From NCBI RefSeq assembly GCF_000834655.1, contig NZ_JXQQ01000061.1:1-52567 (forward strand): 52,567 nucleotides of DNA, written 5' to 3'. Below, piece after piece: positions 9,847-17,933 of the stretch (positions within the stretch are counted from its first letter, which is position 1; the number at the start of each line of letters is the position of its first letter). The notes beneath the pieces are model-generated. The model made no database searches. It was not told the DNA's origin and was given only the letters and a program-made list of their open reading frames with translations. Source of the stretch: Variovorax paradoxus. Its GTDB lineage: Bacteria; Pseudomonadota; Gammaproteobacteria; Burkholderiales; Burkholderiaceae_C. The position numbers and the translations under genes were made by a program.

Positions 9847-11529
9847 TCAGATGGGTATCTCGATCAGCACCGCGGTACCGCCCCCGATGCAAGGGCTGAC
9901 CTGCGCTTGGCCGCCGAGCGCCGCGGCACGATCGCTGAGGGAACGGGGCCGGAAGCGGGCGAAGCTCTCCTCGCAGCCTTCGTTCTCGATGCGCAGGTGC
10001 AGCCGGCCGTCGCGGCAGCCCAGGCGCACGCTGCCGCGGCGGGCCTGCGTGTGCTTGCAGATGTTGTTCAGGCCTTCGCCCACCATCTGCAGGATCTCCG
10101 CGGTCATGCGGTCGTCCAGATGCACCTGGCCTTCGACGCTGACCGCGATCTCGATGCCGTAGAGTCCCTGGATGCGGGCGGCCTGGCGGTGCAGGTGGGG
10201 CAGCACCAGGCCGCATGGCGCCTCGGCGTTCTGCTTGACGGCGCCGGCGAAGCGCCGCAGGTCGGCGACGACGCCGTTGGCCATCTCCGCGAGCCTGTCG
10301 AGGTCGTCGAGCAGGGGGTTGTCGGGCGTGGCTTTCTTGCGCAGGGCGCTCAGGCCCATGCGCAGCCCGATGTAGGGCTGCACGGCCGTGTCGTGCAGGT
10401 CCAGCGAGATCTTCAGGCGCTCGGTGGCGGCCGCTTCCGAAGCCATGCGGTCGAGTACCTCGATGGTCTCGATGACCGGGAAGATCTGTTCCATGAGATG
10501 CGCGAGGAACATCGCATCGGAATGGTTGAAGAGGCGGCTTCGCGAGGAGACGAATACGCGCCCTTCGCCCAGCCGCAGCGGCAGTGCGGCGCTGATGAAC
10601 GCGCGCGCCTCCAGCATCGCGGCCACGGCGGCGCTGCGCCGCGCGTGGTCGGGGTCCTCGGGCAGCCATTCGGCCGTCGCGGCGTCATGCACATGGCTGG
10701 GGGCAACCAACCGGTCGAGCGGCCAGGGCAGGCGATTGCACAGCAGGGTGCGCGCATGGTCGAGCGCCATCAGCGGCGACTCGGTGATGGCGCCGAGCGT
10801 TTCGACGCCGACATGCTCGCAGGCATCGTCCCTGCGCAGCGTGCGAAGGGTCCAGCTGCCGGTCGCGGTGTCCCGGGTCACGAGGATGCAGTGGCTGGCC
10901 CGGAAGAAGGCCAGCGTCTTCTCCATGGTGCGGGCGATCGTGCGGCCCGCGCCGAAGCGCGGGTTCGACAACTGGGCGATGTCGCCCAGGAGCGCGAGGC
11001 GCCGCTGCAGTGCCAGCTTGGAGCCTCCCCAGTGCACGATCATGTGCCCCAGCGCCAGCAGGAAGGTCGTGCGCATGAGCAGCTGCGGCGCGTCGTCGCC
11101 CGTGCTCGTGCCGAGCCCGCAGGCCGCGAACGATGCGACAGAGACGACCGTCACGCGGGCGCCTTCCTCGAAACCCCAGCGGAACGACGAGGTGAGGATC
11201 GCGAAGAAATAGAAGAGGAAGAACAGGCTCTGCACGCCGTCCGTCACGAAGATGATCAACGTGAACCACAGGACGTCGGACCAGTGGACAGCCTTGCCCT
11301 GGGCATGGCGCCAGCCCTTCCGCGTGCTGGCGTAGACCAGCAGGCTATGAAGGATGTATCCGGAAAAGGCCAGCCAGACGGCGCTGGCGATGGGTTGCGG
11401 GCTCTGGCGCGCGTCGACCGCGACGGCCAGCAGCGCCGAGACCGACAGCACGAGCCGCATGCGGGCCGCCATGAAGGCATCCGTCGACAGGCTGGTGTCG
11501 ACGTTCGAGGCGGCGGCGCGGGCTCTCAT
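9847..11529 (-). CDS. membrane sensor histidine kinase of the NarX/DegS (HisKA_3) type
   Basis: 560 residues. The first about 170 residues carry five or six hydrophobic helices (ASAVWLAFSGYILHSLLVYA; LWFTLIIFVTDGVQSLFFLF) with no obvious periplasmic domain, suggesting an integral-membrane sensor. A GAF-like segment follows (about 190-345). The dimerisation/phosphotransfer helix is RLKISLDLHDTAVQPY, with the acceptor His near residue 377 followed by Asp, as in HisKA_3 kinases. The C-terminal HATPase has an N-box EGLNNICKHT; the G-boxes look shortened (IENEGC; GGGTAVLIEI). It is the first gene of a two-gene unit with the LuxR-type regulator. Three palindromes lie within 130 bases of its start. 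Confidence 0.9.
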   Translation of the reverse strand: MRARAAASNVDTSLSTDAFMAARMRLVLSVSALLAVAVDARQSPQPIASAVWLAFSGYILHSLLVYASTRKGWRHAQGKAVHWSDVLWFTLIIFVTDGVQSLFFLFYFFAILTSSFRWGFEEGARVTVVSVASFAACGLGTSTGDDAPQLLMRTTFLLALGHMIVHWGGSKLALQRRLALLGDIAQLSNPRFGAGRTIARTMEKTLAFFRASHCILVTRDTATGSWTLRTLRRDDACEHVGVETLGAITESPLMALDHARTLLCNRLPWPLDRLVAPSHVHDAATAEWLPEDPDHARRSAAVAAMLEARAFISAALPLRLGEGRVFVSSRSRLFNHSDAMFLAHLMEQIFPVIETIEVLDRMASEAAATERLKISLDLHDTAVQPYIGLRMGLSALRKKATPDNPLLDDLDRLAEMANGVVADLRRFAGAVKQNAEAPCGLVLPHLHRQAARIQGLYGIEIAVSVEGQVHLDDRMTAEILQMVGEGLNNICKHTQARRGSVRLGCRDGRLHLRIENEGCEESFARFRPRSLSDRAAALGGQAQVSPCIGGGTAVLIEIPI

Positions 11530-11611
11530 GAAAGGGCATCCTTCCCAGGATCTGTTTCATGCGCCGCAAAGTTGCGAGATCGGCGGTGACAGCTTGGTAC
11601 TCATTTTTGTG

Positions 11612-11624
11612 ACCGGCAACCGGT
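11612..11624. promoter_or_regulatory. palindrome ACCGG-CAA-CCGGT upstream of histidine kinase
   Basis: Perfect 5-base inverted repeat with a 3-base spacer, the most distal of three neighbouring palindromes listed relative to the kinase start but closest to it in position (about 83 bases). Short, so chance is possible in GC-rich DNA; its clustering with the next two is what makes it worth marking. Confidence 0.35.
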
Positions 11625-11626
11625 GT

Positions 11627-11643
11627 ATGTGAAGGTTTCACAT
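11627..11643. promoter_or_regulatory. palindrome ATGTGAA-GGT-TTCACAT upstream of histidine kinase
   Basis: Perfect 7-base inverted repeat with a 3-base spacer, about 98 bases before the kinase start. The arms resemble CRP/FNR-type half sites (TGTGA...TCACA), but the spacing between them is 5 rather than 6, so it is not a standard CRP site. A related TGTGA-N5-TCAC element lies upstream of the neighbouring unknown gene near 12357. Likely an operator; the binding protein is unknown. Confidence 0.5.
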
Positions 11644-11644
11644 T

Positions 11645-11658
11645 ACTACTTTGGTAGT
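11645..11658. promoter_or_regulatory. palindrome ACTAC-TTTG-GTAGT containing TACCAAAGT
   Basis: Perfect 5-base inverted repeat with a 4-base spacer, about 116 bases before the kinase start. Read on the - strand it contains TACCAAAGT, the same nine bases found inside the 16-bp site upstream of the six-PAS kinase and of a FixJ-type regulator elsewhere in the window. It may therefore be a LuxR/FixJ-family regulator site. Confidence 0.45.
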
Positions 11659-11837
11659 CCAAAACAATGGGTACTGGCGCTGCTCCGCGCTTTGTCGCAT
11701 CTGTTGCAGTTGGTTGCAATAGCCCTATTTGTAGTTCTTTCGGACTCATTGCCCGAGGGCCGTTAGTGCAAGCAGGGCGGCGGCGCAAGGGAAGGCGGGT
11801 ACCCGCGACTGGGGAAGAGAGGTGGGCCGCCTCGGCC

Positions 11838-12308
11838 TCAGGCTCGTCGCGCGACCAGTGCGGTCTTTCCCAGCGGTGTGACCCGCAGGACGATGGCCTC
11901 CCTGAGCTTTTGCCTCGCGCGGCAAACCGAGGGCAAGGTTGCCTCCACCATGCCGGCGGCTTCGAGGACCGCCACGGAGTTGATTTCCGACGGGTCCTCG
12001 GTATGCAGCGGAAAGCGCGAGTTGCCGATCCTGCGCAGGTAATCGAGCGGCATCACGGGCCAGTTCTGATGTTCTTCGCCCGCCATGGCGCCACCGTTGC
12101 GCAAGCGCTCGATCTCCGCATGCCCTTCGTCGGTGATGGCGAAGATCACGGCGCTTTCGTAGCGGTGGTACCCCAGACCGTCGAAACGGAATTCGGCTTC
12201 GACAAGACCTGTCGCGACCAGCACCGACGCGTGCCGGATGTCGGCATCCGCGGTGAGCGTGACCGGAAACCGCTTGTGCAGCAGCTGAAGGAGGAGGGTG
12301 AGCGGCAT
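11838..12308 (-). CDS. hypothetical protein, two-part, possibly winged-helix-like
   Basis: 156 residues; I do not recognise the family. The start was set at the ATG preceded by AGGAG with 7 bases spacing, which is better than an upstream ATG seven codons earlier. The N-terminal part (MPLTLLLQLLHKRFPVTLTADADIRHASVLVATGLVEAEF) and the C-terminal part (DPSEINSVAVLEAAGMVEATLP...ITPLGKTALVA-like) seem to repeat the same short theme. Each has a 'lVAAGLVEA' turn followed by a strand ending in I-T-x-x-G (FAITDEGHAEIERLR; LRVTPLGKTALVARR). That pattern is common in winged-helix domains, so a small regulator is possible but unproven. It stands alone on its strand, with an A/T-rich promoter-like stretch upstream. 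Confidence 0.7.
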   Translation of the reverse strand: MPLTLLLQLLHKRFPVTLTADADIRHASVLVATGLVEAEFRFDGLGYHRYESAVIFAITDEGHAEIERLRNGGAMAGEEHQNWPVMPLDYLRRIGNSRFPLHTEDPSEINSVAVLEAAGMVEATLPSVCRARQKLREAIVLRVTPLGKTALVARRA

Positions 12309-12355
12309 GTGATGCTCCTGTCGATGCAATGGCGGTTTTGACGATTGAGAAATAA

Positions 12356-12372
12356 ATGTGATTTTTTCACTT
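12356..12372. promoter_or_regulatory. TGTGA-N5-TCAC element in A/T-rich upstream region
   Basis: TGTGATTTTTTCACT lies about 50 bases before the start of the unknown - strand gene, inside a rare A/T-rich stretch (AATAAATGTG...TTTAATCC). It has the same TGTGA-N5-TCAC layout as the palindrome upstream of the adjacent histidine kinase, so the two could share a regulator. The T-run makes chance similarity possible. Confidence 0.3.
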
Positions 12373-12531
12373 TAATCCATTTGTCGTACATACACCATGC
12401 TTGCCGACAGGAGGCAGGGACGTTTCCGGGAGCCCAGGCACTTGCCAGCCACTCGTGAAGCGGCTCCGAATCAATACGGGAAATTGTTCGCCCGCCTCTG
12501 GAGCGGGCGAGCGAGACGCCAGGAGAGCGAA

Positions 12532-13947
12532 TCAGGGACTGAACGTCACCCGCTGGGCGATCAGGACGCCGTCGAGCACCCGGTCTCCGACGACGGTCAC
12601 GCGCTGGCCGTTGCCCAAGTTCGCGATGGTGCCGTTCTCGAAGACCGTGCCCGGCCCGCTGGCGTCCACGGGCTGGCCGCGAACACGGAAGTCGGCGGCC
12701 GAGTGGAACGCCCCGATCGCGCCGATGAGCGTGAACGACGCCGGACCGCCCGTGCCGGGCACATTGCGGATGCGCAGCTTCTTCGCGACCAGCACGCCAC
12801 CGGACATGAAGCCGTCCACCTCCACCTTCACGCCGTTGCCGAGCGAGGAGGCTGGGCCGCCGTTGATCAGCGAACTGGTGGCGTCCACCGGCGTCCCCAG
12901 CACCTCGAAGGCGCCGCGCGAGGCGAAGTCGGTGATGACGCCCGCCAGCTGCACCGCAAAGCCGTCGCTCAGCGGGATGGCGTACCAGCCCTCCACCTTG
13001 GTCGCCTTGAAGCGGCCGGCCGCCGGCGCCGTTGTGCCGCGGGCGCGCACGATCACCCCATTGACCAGCGACGTCGTGTCGATGCCCGCGAAGCTGGCTG
13101 CGCCGTACTCCACCGTCAACTGGCCGAGCGTGAAGGTCTTGTTTGCCGCGTCGAGGTTCCGGACGGCGCCCGTGACCAGCGGAGCGGTCAGGCTGGGCGC
13201 GACCTGCACGCGGGTCGCGCGCAGGGTTCCGGGCGCGCCGGGCAGGCCCCACACCTGGACGAGGCTGCCATCGACCATGCTTGCGAGTCCGCTCGCGTCG
13301 GCCCAGACCGTGGCGTTGTCGATGCTCACGCCGATGCCCATCACGACGAAGCTGCCGGCCCCGAGGTCGATGTGCGAGACGGCGCCCCGCAGTTCGGCCG
13401 CCGACACGACCTGGGTCGCGATGCCGCTGGTGAAGTTCGCATCGACCTTGCCGGCGACACGTGCGCTCATGCCGATCTGCAATTCGGCGGCGTCCTCGAC
13501 GTTGATGGTGGCGCTGTCGGTGTCGTAGCGCAGCCCGTTGAGGATGATGCTGCCCAGCCCGTCTGCCGCACCGATGCCGGCGGCGTCCGCGGTCACGCCG
13601 GTGCCACCCGAGCCCACGCCGTCGGTGTTGCCGTTGCCGGCGGTGCCGCCCGAGCCGACGCCCGAACTGTCGGTGCCGCCGTTGCCGGCCGTGCTGCCCG
13701 ATCCATCGGCGCTACCGTCCGCGCCGGCGCCAGTGCCAATGCCAGCGCTGGTACCGCTGTTCGCGCCATCGCCGCCGGAATTGCCGGTGCCGTTGACTCC
13801 GCCCGCGCCAGCTCCGGCGGCGATGCCAGCGCCGAAGCCCGCCGTCGAGCCTCCTCCGCCGCCGCCACCGCAGGACAGAAGCAATGCCATGAAGCCGGCG
13901 GCGATCAGGCCGAGCATGACCCGGCGGGGTGTCTTTGTCGTGCTCAT
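12532..13947 (-). CDS. DUF5666-repeat lipoprotein with Gly/Ser-rich linker
   Basis: 471 residues. The signal sequence MLGLIAAGFMALLLSCGGG ends in a lipobox-like LLSC followed by seven to eight glycines, so it is probably a lipoprotein on a flexible tether. Residues about 28-125 are low-complexity Gly/Ser/Thr/Asn repeats (GVGSGGTAGNGNTDGVGSGG). The remainder holds five to six repeats of the DUF5666 type (V...L....F.V.G..V..D..T....G...L..G..V.V.G), for example VRNLDAANKTFTLGQLTVEY and VITDFASRGAFEVLGTPVDA. The fold is probably a chain of small beta barrels. Its start overlaps the stop of the upstream DUF6502 gene (ATGA), so the two are coupled. Function unknown; cell-envelope location is inferred. 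Confidence 0.88.
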   Translation of the reverse strand: MSTTKTPRRVMLGLIAAGFMALLLSCGGGGGGGSTAGFGAGIAAGAGAGGVNGTGNSGGDGANSGTSAGIGTGAGADGSADGSGSTAGNGGTDSSGVGSGGTAGNGNTDGVGSGGTGVTADAAGIGAADGLGSIILNGLRYDTDSATINVEDAAELQIGMSARVAGKVDANFTSGIATQVVSAAELRGAVSHIDLGAGSFVVMGIGVSIDNATVWADASGLASMVDGSLVQVWGLPGAPGTLRATRVQVAPSLTAPLVTGAVRNLDAANKTFTLGQLTVEYGAASFAGIDTTSLVNGVIVRARGTTAPAAGRFKATKVEGWYAIPLSDGFAVQLAGVITDFASRGAFEVLGTPVDATSSLINGGPASSLGNGVKVEVDGFMSGGVLVAKKLRIRNVPGTGGPASFTLIGAIGAFHSAADFRVRGQPVDASGPGTVFENGTIANLGNGQRVTVVGDRVLDGVLIAQRVTFSP

Positions 13948-14777
13948 GGTTTGTGCTCGCCTTTGGAAGAAGCAGGCGAGGGCGGGGCGCTCTCGTCTTC
14001 GTAGTACGTGTAGATGCCGACCCGGATGCGTCCGTTGGTACCCGGCGGGGCACGGTCGACCGCCTGCGTCATTCGCTGCGCCAGTTCGTGATGCAGCGCA
14101 GACCAGCGCTCGCGCACCAGGCTGTGGATCTGCTCGCACTCCTGAAGCGTGAGGCCGCGCGCGTAGACCGAGCGCTCGAGCATCCGGGGCTGCTCGCCCA
14201 GCGTATTGGAGACAGCCGCCAGCAGGTGGTCGCGGCCGTTGTCGCCCAGGAAGGCCAGCATCGCTTGCAGGTCCTGCACGGGAACGAAGCCATCGGTGGT
14301 GAGCTCGGCCACGCCATCGCTTTCGGTCACCATGTTCAGCCGGATCAACTCGTCCAGGATGGTGCGGTGGTGGACGTTGCCGCGGCTGCTCATGCGGGCC
14401 ACCGTTTCGAAAGATGGCACCGTCTGGCCCGCCGTGACCGGCAGGCGTCGGAACGCAGCGTTTTCGGTCAGCATCTGCAGCCACAGCGTGAAGGTCTTGG
14501 CGGCTGCCGAAAGCTCGGTGTGCGGCAGCGGGTCGACGGTGGCCCGCACCTTGGCGGTCACGGCCTTGCGGTTCAGGCCCGTCGTGACGGACAGCTGGCT
14601 CAGGTTGGGACTCGAAATGCCCTTGTCCTTCCAGGAGCGCTGCGCTTCCTCGATCAGCAGGTCGCGCAGCAACTCCTCCAGGTGGGGATGCTTGACCCCC
14701 ATCGCGAGGGCGAGCCTCACCACAGGTCGGAGGATGCGAGCGCAGGCGGCAAGGGCCCAGTCCAGCCGGTGTTCCAT
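13944..14777 (-). CDS. DUF6502 family protein
   Basis: 277 residues. The N-terminal part (ILRPVVRLALAMGVKHPHLEELLRDLLIEEA in outline) matches what I recall of DUF6502, a proteobacterial family usually found next to DUF5666 genes, as here. A helix-turn-helix-like segment follows (NLSQLSVTTGLNRKAVTAKV). After it comes a middle region with TVPSFETVARMSSRGNVHHR and a second winged-helix-like stretch (ILDELIRLNMV...VAELTTDGFVP). No membrane segment is visible, so it is probably cytoplasmic and may be a DNA-binding regulator of the lipoprotein gene it overlaps. The C-terminus is short and acidic, then basic (YYEDESAPPS). Function is not established. Confidence 0.85.
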   Translation of the reverse strand: MEHRLDWALAACARILRPVVRLALAMGVKHPHLEELLRDLLIEEAQRSWKDKGISSPNLSQLSVTTGLNRKAVTAKVRATVDPLPHTELSAAAKTFTLWLQMLTENAAFRRLPVTAGQTVPSFETVARMSSRGNVHHRTILDELIRLNMVTESDGVAELTTDGFVPVQDLQAMLAFLGDNGRDHLLAAVSNTLGEQPRMLERSVYARGLTLQECEQIHSLVRERWSALHHELAQRMTQAVDRAPPGTNGRIRVGIYTYYEDESAPPSPASSKGEHKP

Positions 14778-15061
14778 GAAGCTACGTGTCCGCTCCTGAA
14801 AGTGTGATTCGAGGAGGATCGACGGCGACGCCGCAGACCATCTTCAATGGTCTATTGTGCTGCGCGCCGGGCTTGTATGAAAGCTTTTGACTACGTTTGT
14901 ATTGATTCCCGTCTGAAACTGACCGAGGGGAATCGACTTCCAGTTCCGGGCCCGTGACGACCCGCCCGTCGTGCAAGAAACACAGGCTTTCGATCGTGCA
15001 GTTGGCATAGCGACGTGCCGCAGCTCGCGCGCACAGCACTCCCCCTCAAGGCGCCAGATAT

Positions 15062-15721
15062 TCAGAGACGACCACCCGCTTCCCTTCCTTGGTCTGCGAC
15101 AGCCGCTACTCCACGGTCGCGAACCATCTGCGCGATCACGCCGAGCACCTCCAGCGGCTCGGCGCGCCGGCGAATGTCTTCCTCGATGTGGGCGAAGCGG
15201 ATGCGGCCTTCCTCGTCGATCACATAGGTCGCGGGCACCGGCAGCACCCAGAGCCCGTTGCCGTTCAGCACCGGGATGTCGGTGCCGACCGTGCCGTAGA
15301 AGTCGACGAGGTCGGGCGGCAAGGTGAACGCGAGGTCGAAGCCGTTGGCCGCATCGAGGCCGGAGTCGCTCAGCACCGTGAACGCGAGCTGATTGTCCGC
15401 GGCCGTGTCCATCGAGTTGCCGGGCGTCTGCGGCGAGATCGCCAGCAGCGTGGCGCCCAGCCGCGCGAGATCGTCCGCCTGCCGTTGCCAGGCGCGCAGC
15501 TGCAGATTGCAGTAGCCGCACCAGCCGCCGCGATAGAAGACCAGCACCAGCGGTCCCCGATGCCACGCGTCCGAGAGACGCACGGGCCGGCCGTACGCAT
15601 CGGGCAGCGTCACGTCGGGCGCGAGGTCGCCCACGCGCTTGGCGCGGGCAGGAACGCCCGTGGCGGCGAACACGGCGTCGGCGATGTCGTTGGATTCGAA
15701 GAGGGGCGCAGAAGAGGTCAT
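15062..15721 (-). CDS. peroxiredoxin-like (AhpC/TSA, alkyl hydroperoxide reductase) protein
   Basis: 219 residues with a thioredoxin fold. The core shows GDLAPDVTLPDAYGRPVRLSD, then PLVLVFYRGGWCGYCNLQLR. The active-site pair is C-G-Y-C, as in the Bcp/TlpA-like peroxiredoxin subgroup that pairs a peroxidatic and a resolving cysteine three apart. ATYVIDEEGRIRFAHIEEDI is the conserved C-terminal strand. No signal peptide is present, so it is cytoplasmic. GGAG lies 9 bases before the ATG. It lies 72 bases downstream of the cytochrome c gene on the same strand and could be the last gene of that unit, coping with peroxide made by the flavoprotein; that is inference. Confidence 0.88.
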   Translation of the reverse strand: MTSSAPLFESNDIADAVFAATGVPARAKRVGDLAPDVTLPDAYGRPVRLSDAWHRGPLVLVFYRGGWCGYCNLQLRAWQRQADDLARLGATLLAISPQTPGNSMDTAADNQLAFTVLSDSGLDAANGFDLAFTLPPDLVDFYGTVGTDIPVLNGNGLWVLPVPATYVIDEEGRIRFAHIEEDIRRRAEPLEVLGVIAQMVRDRGVAAVADQGREAGGRL

Positions 15722-15793
15722 GGCATGGCACTCCGGTAGGTGGGGGAAACAGCGCGCGTTGAGGGCGCGCCGCCTGTACAGCGGCCGTAGCGG

Positions 15794-16147
15794 CTATCGC
15801 AGCGTCTTCAGGTACTTGACGAGTTCCGCGACTTCGCCCGCGTCGGGCACACCCGCGAAAGGCATCCGGTTGCCCGGCACCGCCTGCTGCGGATCGGTCA
15901 CGAAGGCGGCGAGCGACTTGTCGTCCCAGGTGATGTCGGCGCTCTTCATCGCGCGGCTGTAGCCAAAGCCTGGCGCCGAGCCGGCTTTGCGGCCGAAGAC
16001 GCCGGCCAGCGGCGGGCCGATGGCGGCGCTCCCCGCGGTATGGCAGGCCGCGCAGGCCGCCCAGGTCCTGGGCGGCTGCACGGTCGATTGCGCATGCGCG
16101 AGGTTCATGACGACCGCGGCGCAGGCGGCGAACAAAAGTGATTTCAT
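15794..16147 (-). CDS. mono-heme c-type cytochrome
   Basis: 117 residues, with a cleavable signal peptide (MKSLLFAACAAVVMNLAHA/QS). One heme-binding motif CAACH is followed by a class I layout (GPPLAGVFGRKAG). The likely axial Met is in GNRMPFAG, and the terminal helix is EVAELVKYLKTLR. It is the last of three adjacent genes with a GMC-type flavoprotein and a Tat-exported small subunit, in the positions where gluconate/fructose/sorbitol-type dehydrogenases carry their cytochrome subunit. Those classical cytochrome subunits have three hemes and a C-terminal anchor; this one has a single heme and no anchor, so it would be a soluble periplasmic electron acceptor. Confidence 0.9.
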   Translation of the reverse strand: MKSLLFAACAAVVMNLAHAQSTVQPPRTWAACAACHTAGSAAIGPPLAGVFGRKAGSAPGFGYSRAMKSADITWDDKSLAAFVTDPQQAVPGNRMPFAGVPDAGEVAELVKYLKTLR

Positions 16148-16160
16148 GGCGCGGGTCTCC

Positions 16161-17921
16161 TCACAGCATGCGCGGTTGCTTGGCGTAGCGCACCAGGTCG
16201 TCGCCCAGGCGCAGCGCGAGCGCCGCGAGCGGACCGGTGGGGTTGTAGCCGGCGTTGTGTGCATAGACCGACGCGCCGACCACGAAGAGGTTCTGCGCGT
16301 CCCAGTGCTGCAGGCGCGGCGAGACCACGCTCGTCGCGGGATCTGCGCCCATGATGGTTCCGCCGGTGGTGTGCGTGGTCTGGTACTGGCGCGCATCGAA
16401 GTCGCCGCGCCGGGGTTGCGGCGTGCCGACAGCCGTGGCGCCCATGGCGCGCGCGATGCCGGCGGCCTTGTCTGTCACGTACTCGCTCATGCGGTAGTCG
16501 TTCTCGCGGAAGTTGAACGTCATGCGCAGCAGCGGTGCGCCGTAGGCATCGCGGTAGGTGGGGTCCAGGTCCAGGTAGTTGTCGCGGTGCGGGTAGTTGC
16601 TGCCGTGCACGGAGACGTTGAAGGCGTGCGAGTACCAGTCGGCATTGGCCTGCTTCCACGCCGATCCCCAGCGCGGCGTGCCGGCCGGCAGCAGCCGCGC
16701 ATTGATGGGCCGGCCGTTCGTCACGTTCGAGTAGATGTAGCCGCCTCCGAAGAAGCCGAGCCCGGCGTGGTCGAAGTTGTCGCCGTTGAATTCGTCCACC
16801 ACGATCTGCGAGGCGCCCGACGCCATGAATGGATTGATGAATCGGTCCTTGAAGAACACCGGCACCGACGACATCACCTGGTAGCAGAAGTTCTTGCCGA
16901 CCGTGCCCTTGCCGGTCTTCGGGTCGTAGGGCTTGCCGATGCCGCTCGTGAGCAAGAGCTTGGTGTTGGTCATGGTGAAGCCCGAGAGCACCACCACATC
17001 GGCGGGCTGCTCGTACGCTTGCGCGGTCTGCAGGTCGATGAAGCGCACGCCGGTGACGCGCCTGGCGCGCTTGTCGTAGTCGATGCCCGTGACCTGGGAA
17101 TGCAGGCGGATCTCGAAGTTGCGGTGCTTCTGCAGCATCGGATAGAGCAGCACCATCGGGCTGGCCTTGGCATTGGCCTCGCAGAGAAAGCGCTCGCAGT
17201 GGCCGCAGTACTGGCAGGGCGCAAGGCTTGCGCCGTCGGGGTTGGTGTAGGCGCGCGGCGAGTTGGCGGCGGGCAGCGGGAACGGCTTGTAGCCGAGGCT
17301 CTGTGCCGCGGCCTTGAAGATCTGGCCGGACTCGAGGACCTCGAGCGGCTTCTGCGGAAAGTCGCGCCGGCGCGGTGCCTCGAAGGGGTTGCCGCCTTCG
17401 ATCAGCTGTCCGCCGACATTGCCGGCCTGGCCCGCGATGCCGAAGAGTTGCTCGAACAGGTCGTGGTAGGGCTCCATCTCTGCGTAGCCGATGCCCCAGT
17501 CCTGCACGGTCATCTCGCGCGGGATGGCGGCCTTGCCGTAGCGCGACTCCAGGCGCGTGCGCAGCGTCGGGTCGTATTCGGCCCAGCGCCAGGTCTGGCC
17601 GTTCCAGTGATTCGCCGCGCCGCCCATGCCGTCGCCCGGGAGAAAGGCTTCCATGCGGCGCACGGGCAGGGCGCTTTCGCTCGCGGCGTGGCGCAGGGTG
17701 TAAGTTTCGTTGGCCCAGTTCTGGACCAGGCCGTTGTGCACGCCCCAGCGCAATTCGTCGCGCTGGTTGGGCAGCGTTGCGGCGGCGCTGCCGGCATGGT
17801 CGCCGCCTCGCTCGAGCACCAGCACGTCGATGCCAGCGCTCATCATCTGCCGTGCCGCGAGGGCGGCGGTGAGTCCGCCGCCGACGAAGACGACGGAGCG
17901 CTTGGGTAGTTTCTTGGTCAT
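16161..17921 (-). CDS. GMC-family FAD-dependent oxidoreductase (gluconate/sorbitol dehydrogenase large-subunit type)
   Basis: 586 residues. The N-terminal dinucleotide fold is SVVFVGGGLTAALAARQMMSAGIDVLVLERGG (GxGxxx variant GGGLTA, with the acidic residue E of LERGG at the end of strand 2). The sequence GMGGAANHWNG is the GMC flavin-binding loop. A cysteine-rich stretch (LAPCQYCGHCERFLCEANAK) has four Cys and a His, like the iron-sulfur-binding region of FAD-dependent sugar dehydrogenases. TGGTIMGADPATSVV and NPTGPLAALALRLGDDLV are the GMC C-terminal motifs. There is no signal peptide of its own; it would be co-exported with the Tat-bearing partner encoded immediately upstream. Substrate is unknown, but a polyol or sugar acid is likely from the family. 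Confidence 0.92.
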   Translation of the reverse strand: MTKKLPKRSVVFVGGGLTAALAARQMMSAGIDVLVLERGGDHAGSAAATLPNQRDELRWGVHNGLVQNWANETYTLRHAASESALPVRRMEAFLPGDGMGGAANHWNGQTWRWAEYDPTLRTRLESRYGKAAIPREMTVQDWGIGYAEMEPYHDLFEQLFGIAGQAGNVGGQLIEGGNPFEAPRRRDFPQKPLEVLESGQIFKAAAQSLGYKPFPLPAANSPRAYTNPDGASLAPCQYCGHCERFLCEANAKASPMVLLYPMLQKHRNFEIRLHSQVTGIDYDKRARRVTGVRFIDLQTAQAYEQPADVVVLSGFTMTNTKLLLTSGIGKPYDPKTGKGTVGKNFCYQVMSSVPVFFKDRFINPFMASGASQIVVDEFNGDNFDHAGLGFFGGGYIYSNVTNGRPINARLLPAGTPRWGSAWKQANADWYSHAFNVSVHGSNYPHRDNYLDLDPTYRDAYGAPLLRMTFNFRENDYRMSEYVTDKAAGIARAMGATAVGTPQPRRGDFDARQYQTTHTTGGTIMGADPATSVVSPRLQHWDAQNLFVVGASVYAHNAGYNPTGPLAALALRLGDDLVRYAKQPRML

Positions 17922-17933
17922 GTCGATTGGCCG

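Larger units (their letters stand above)
11530..11837. other. 308-base intergenic region upstream of the histidine kinase
   Basis: No credible gene. The part nearest the kinase is less GC-rich than the surroundings and holds three consecutive palindromes (annotated separately) in a 47-base stretch, so it is a likely control region for the kinase-regulator unit. The remainder toward the next gene is GC-rich and shows nothing recognisable. An open frame crosses the region on the - strand but has no family signature, and its codon pattern simply follows the GC bias. Confidence 0.6.

Noticed and set aside
11627..11643. A CRP binding site upstream of the histidine kinase
   Set aside because: TGTGA and TCACA are present but separated by 5 rather than 6 bases, so a canonical CRP site is not supported; kept only as an unassigned palindrome.
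14782..15039. An 85-codon frame between the DUF6502 and peroxiredoxin genes
   Set aside because: No ribosome site, no recognisable protein; the stretch is better read as the upstream region of the DUF6502 gene.
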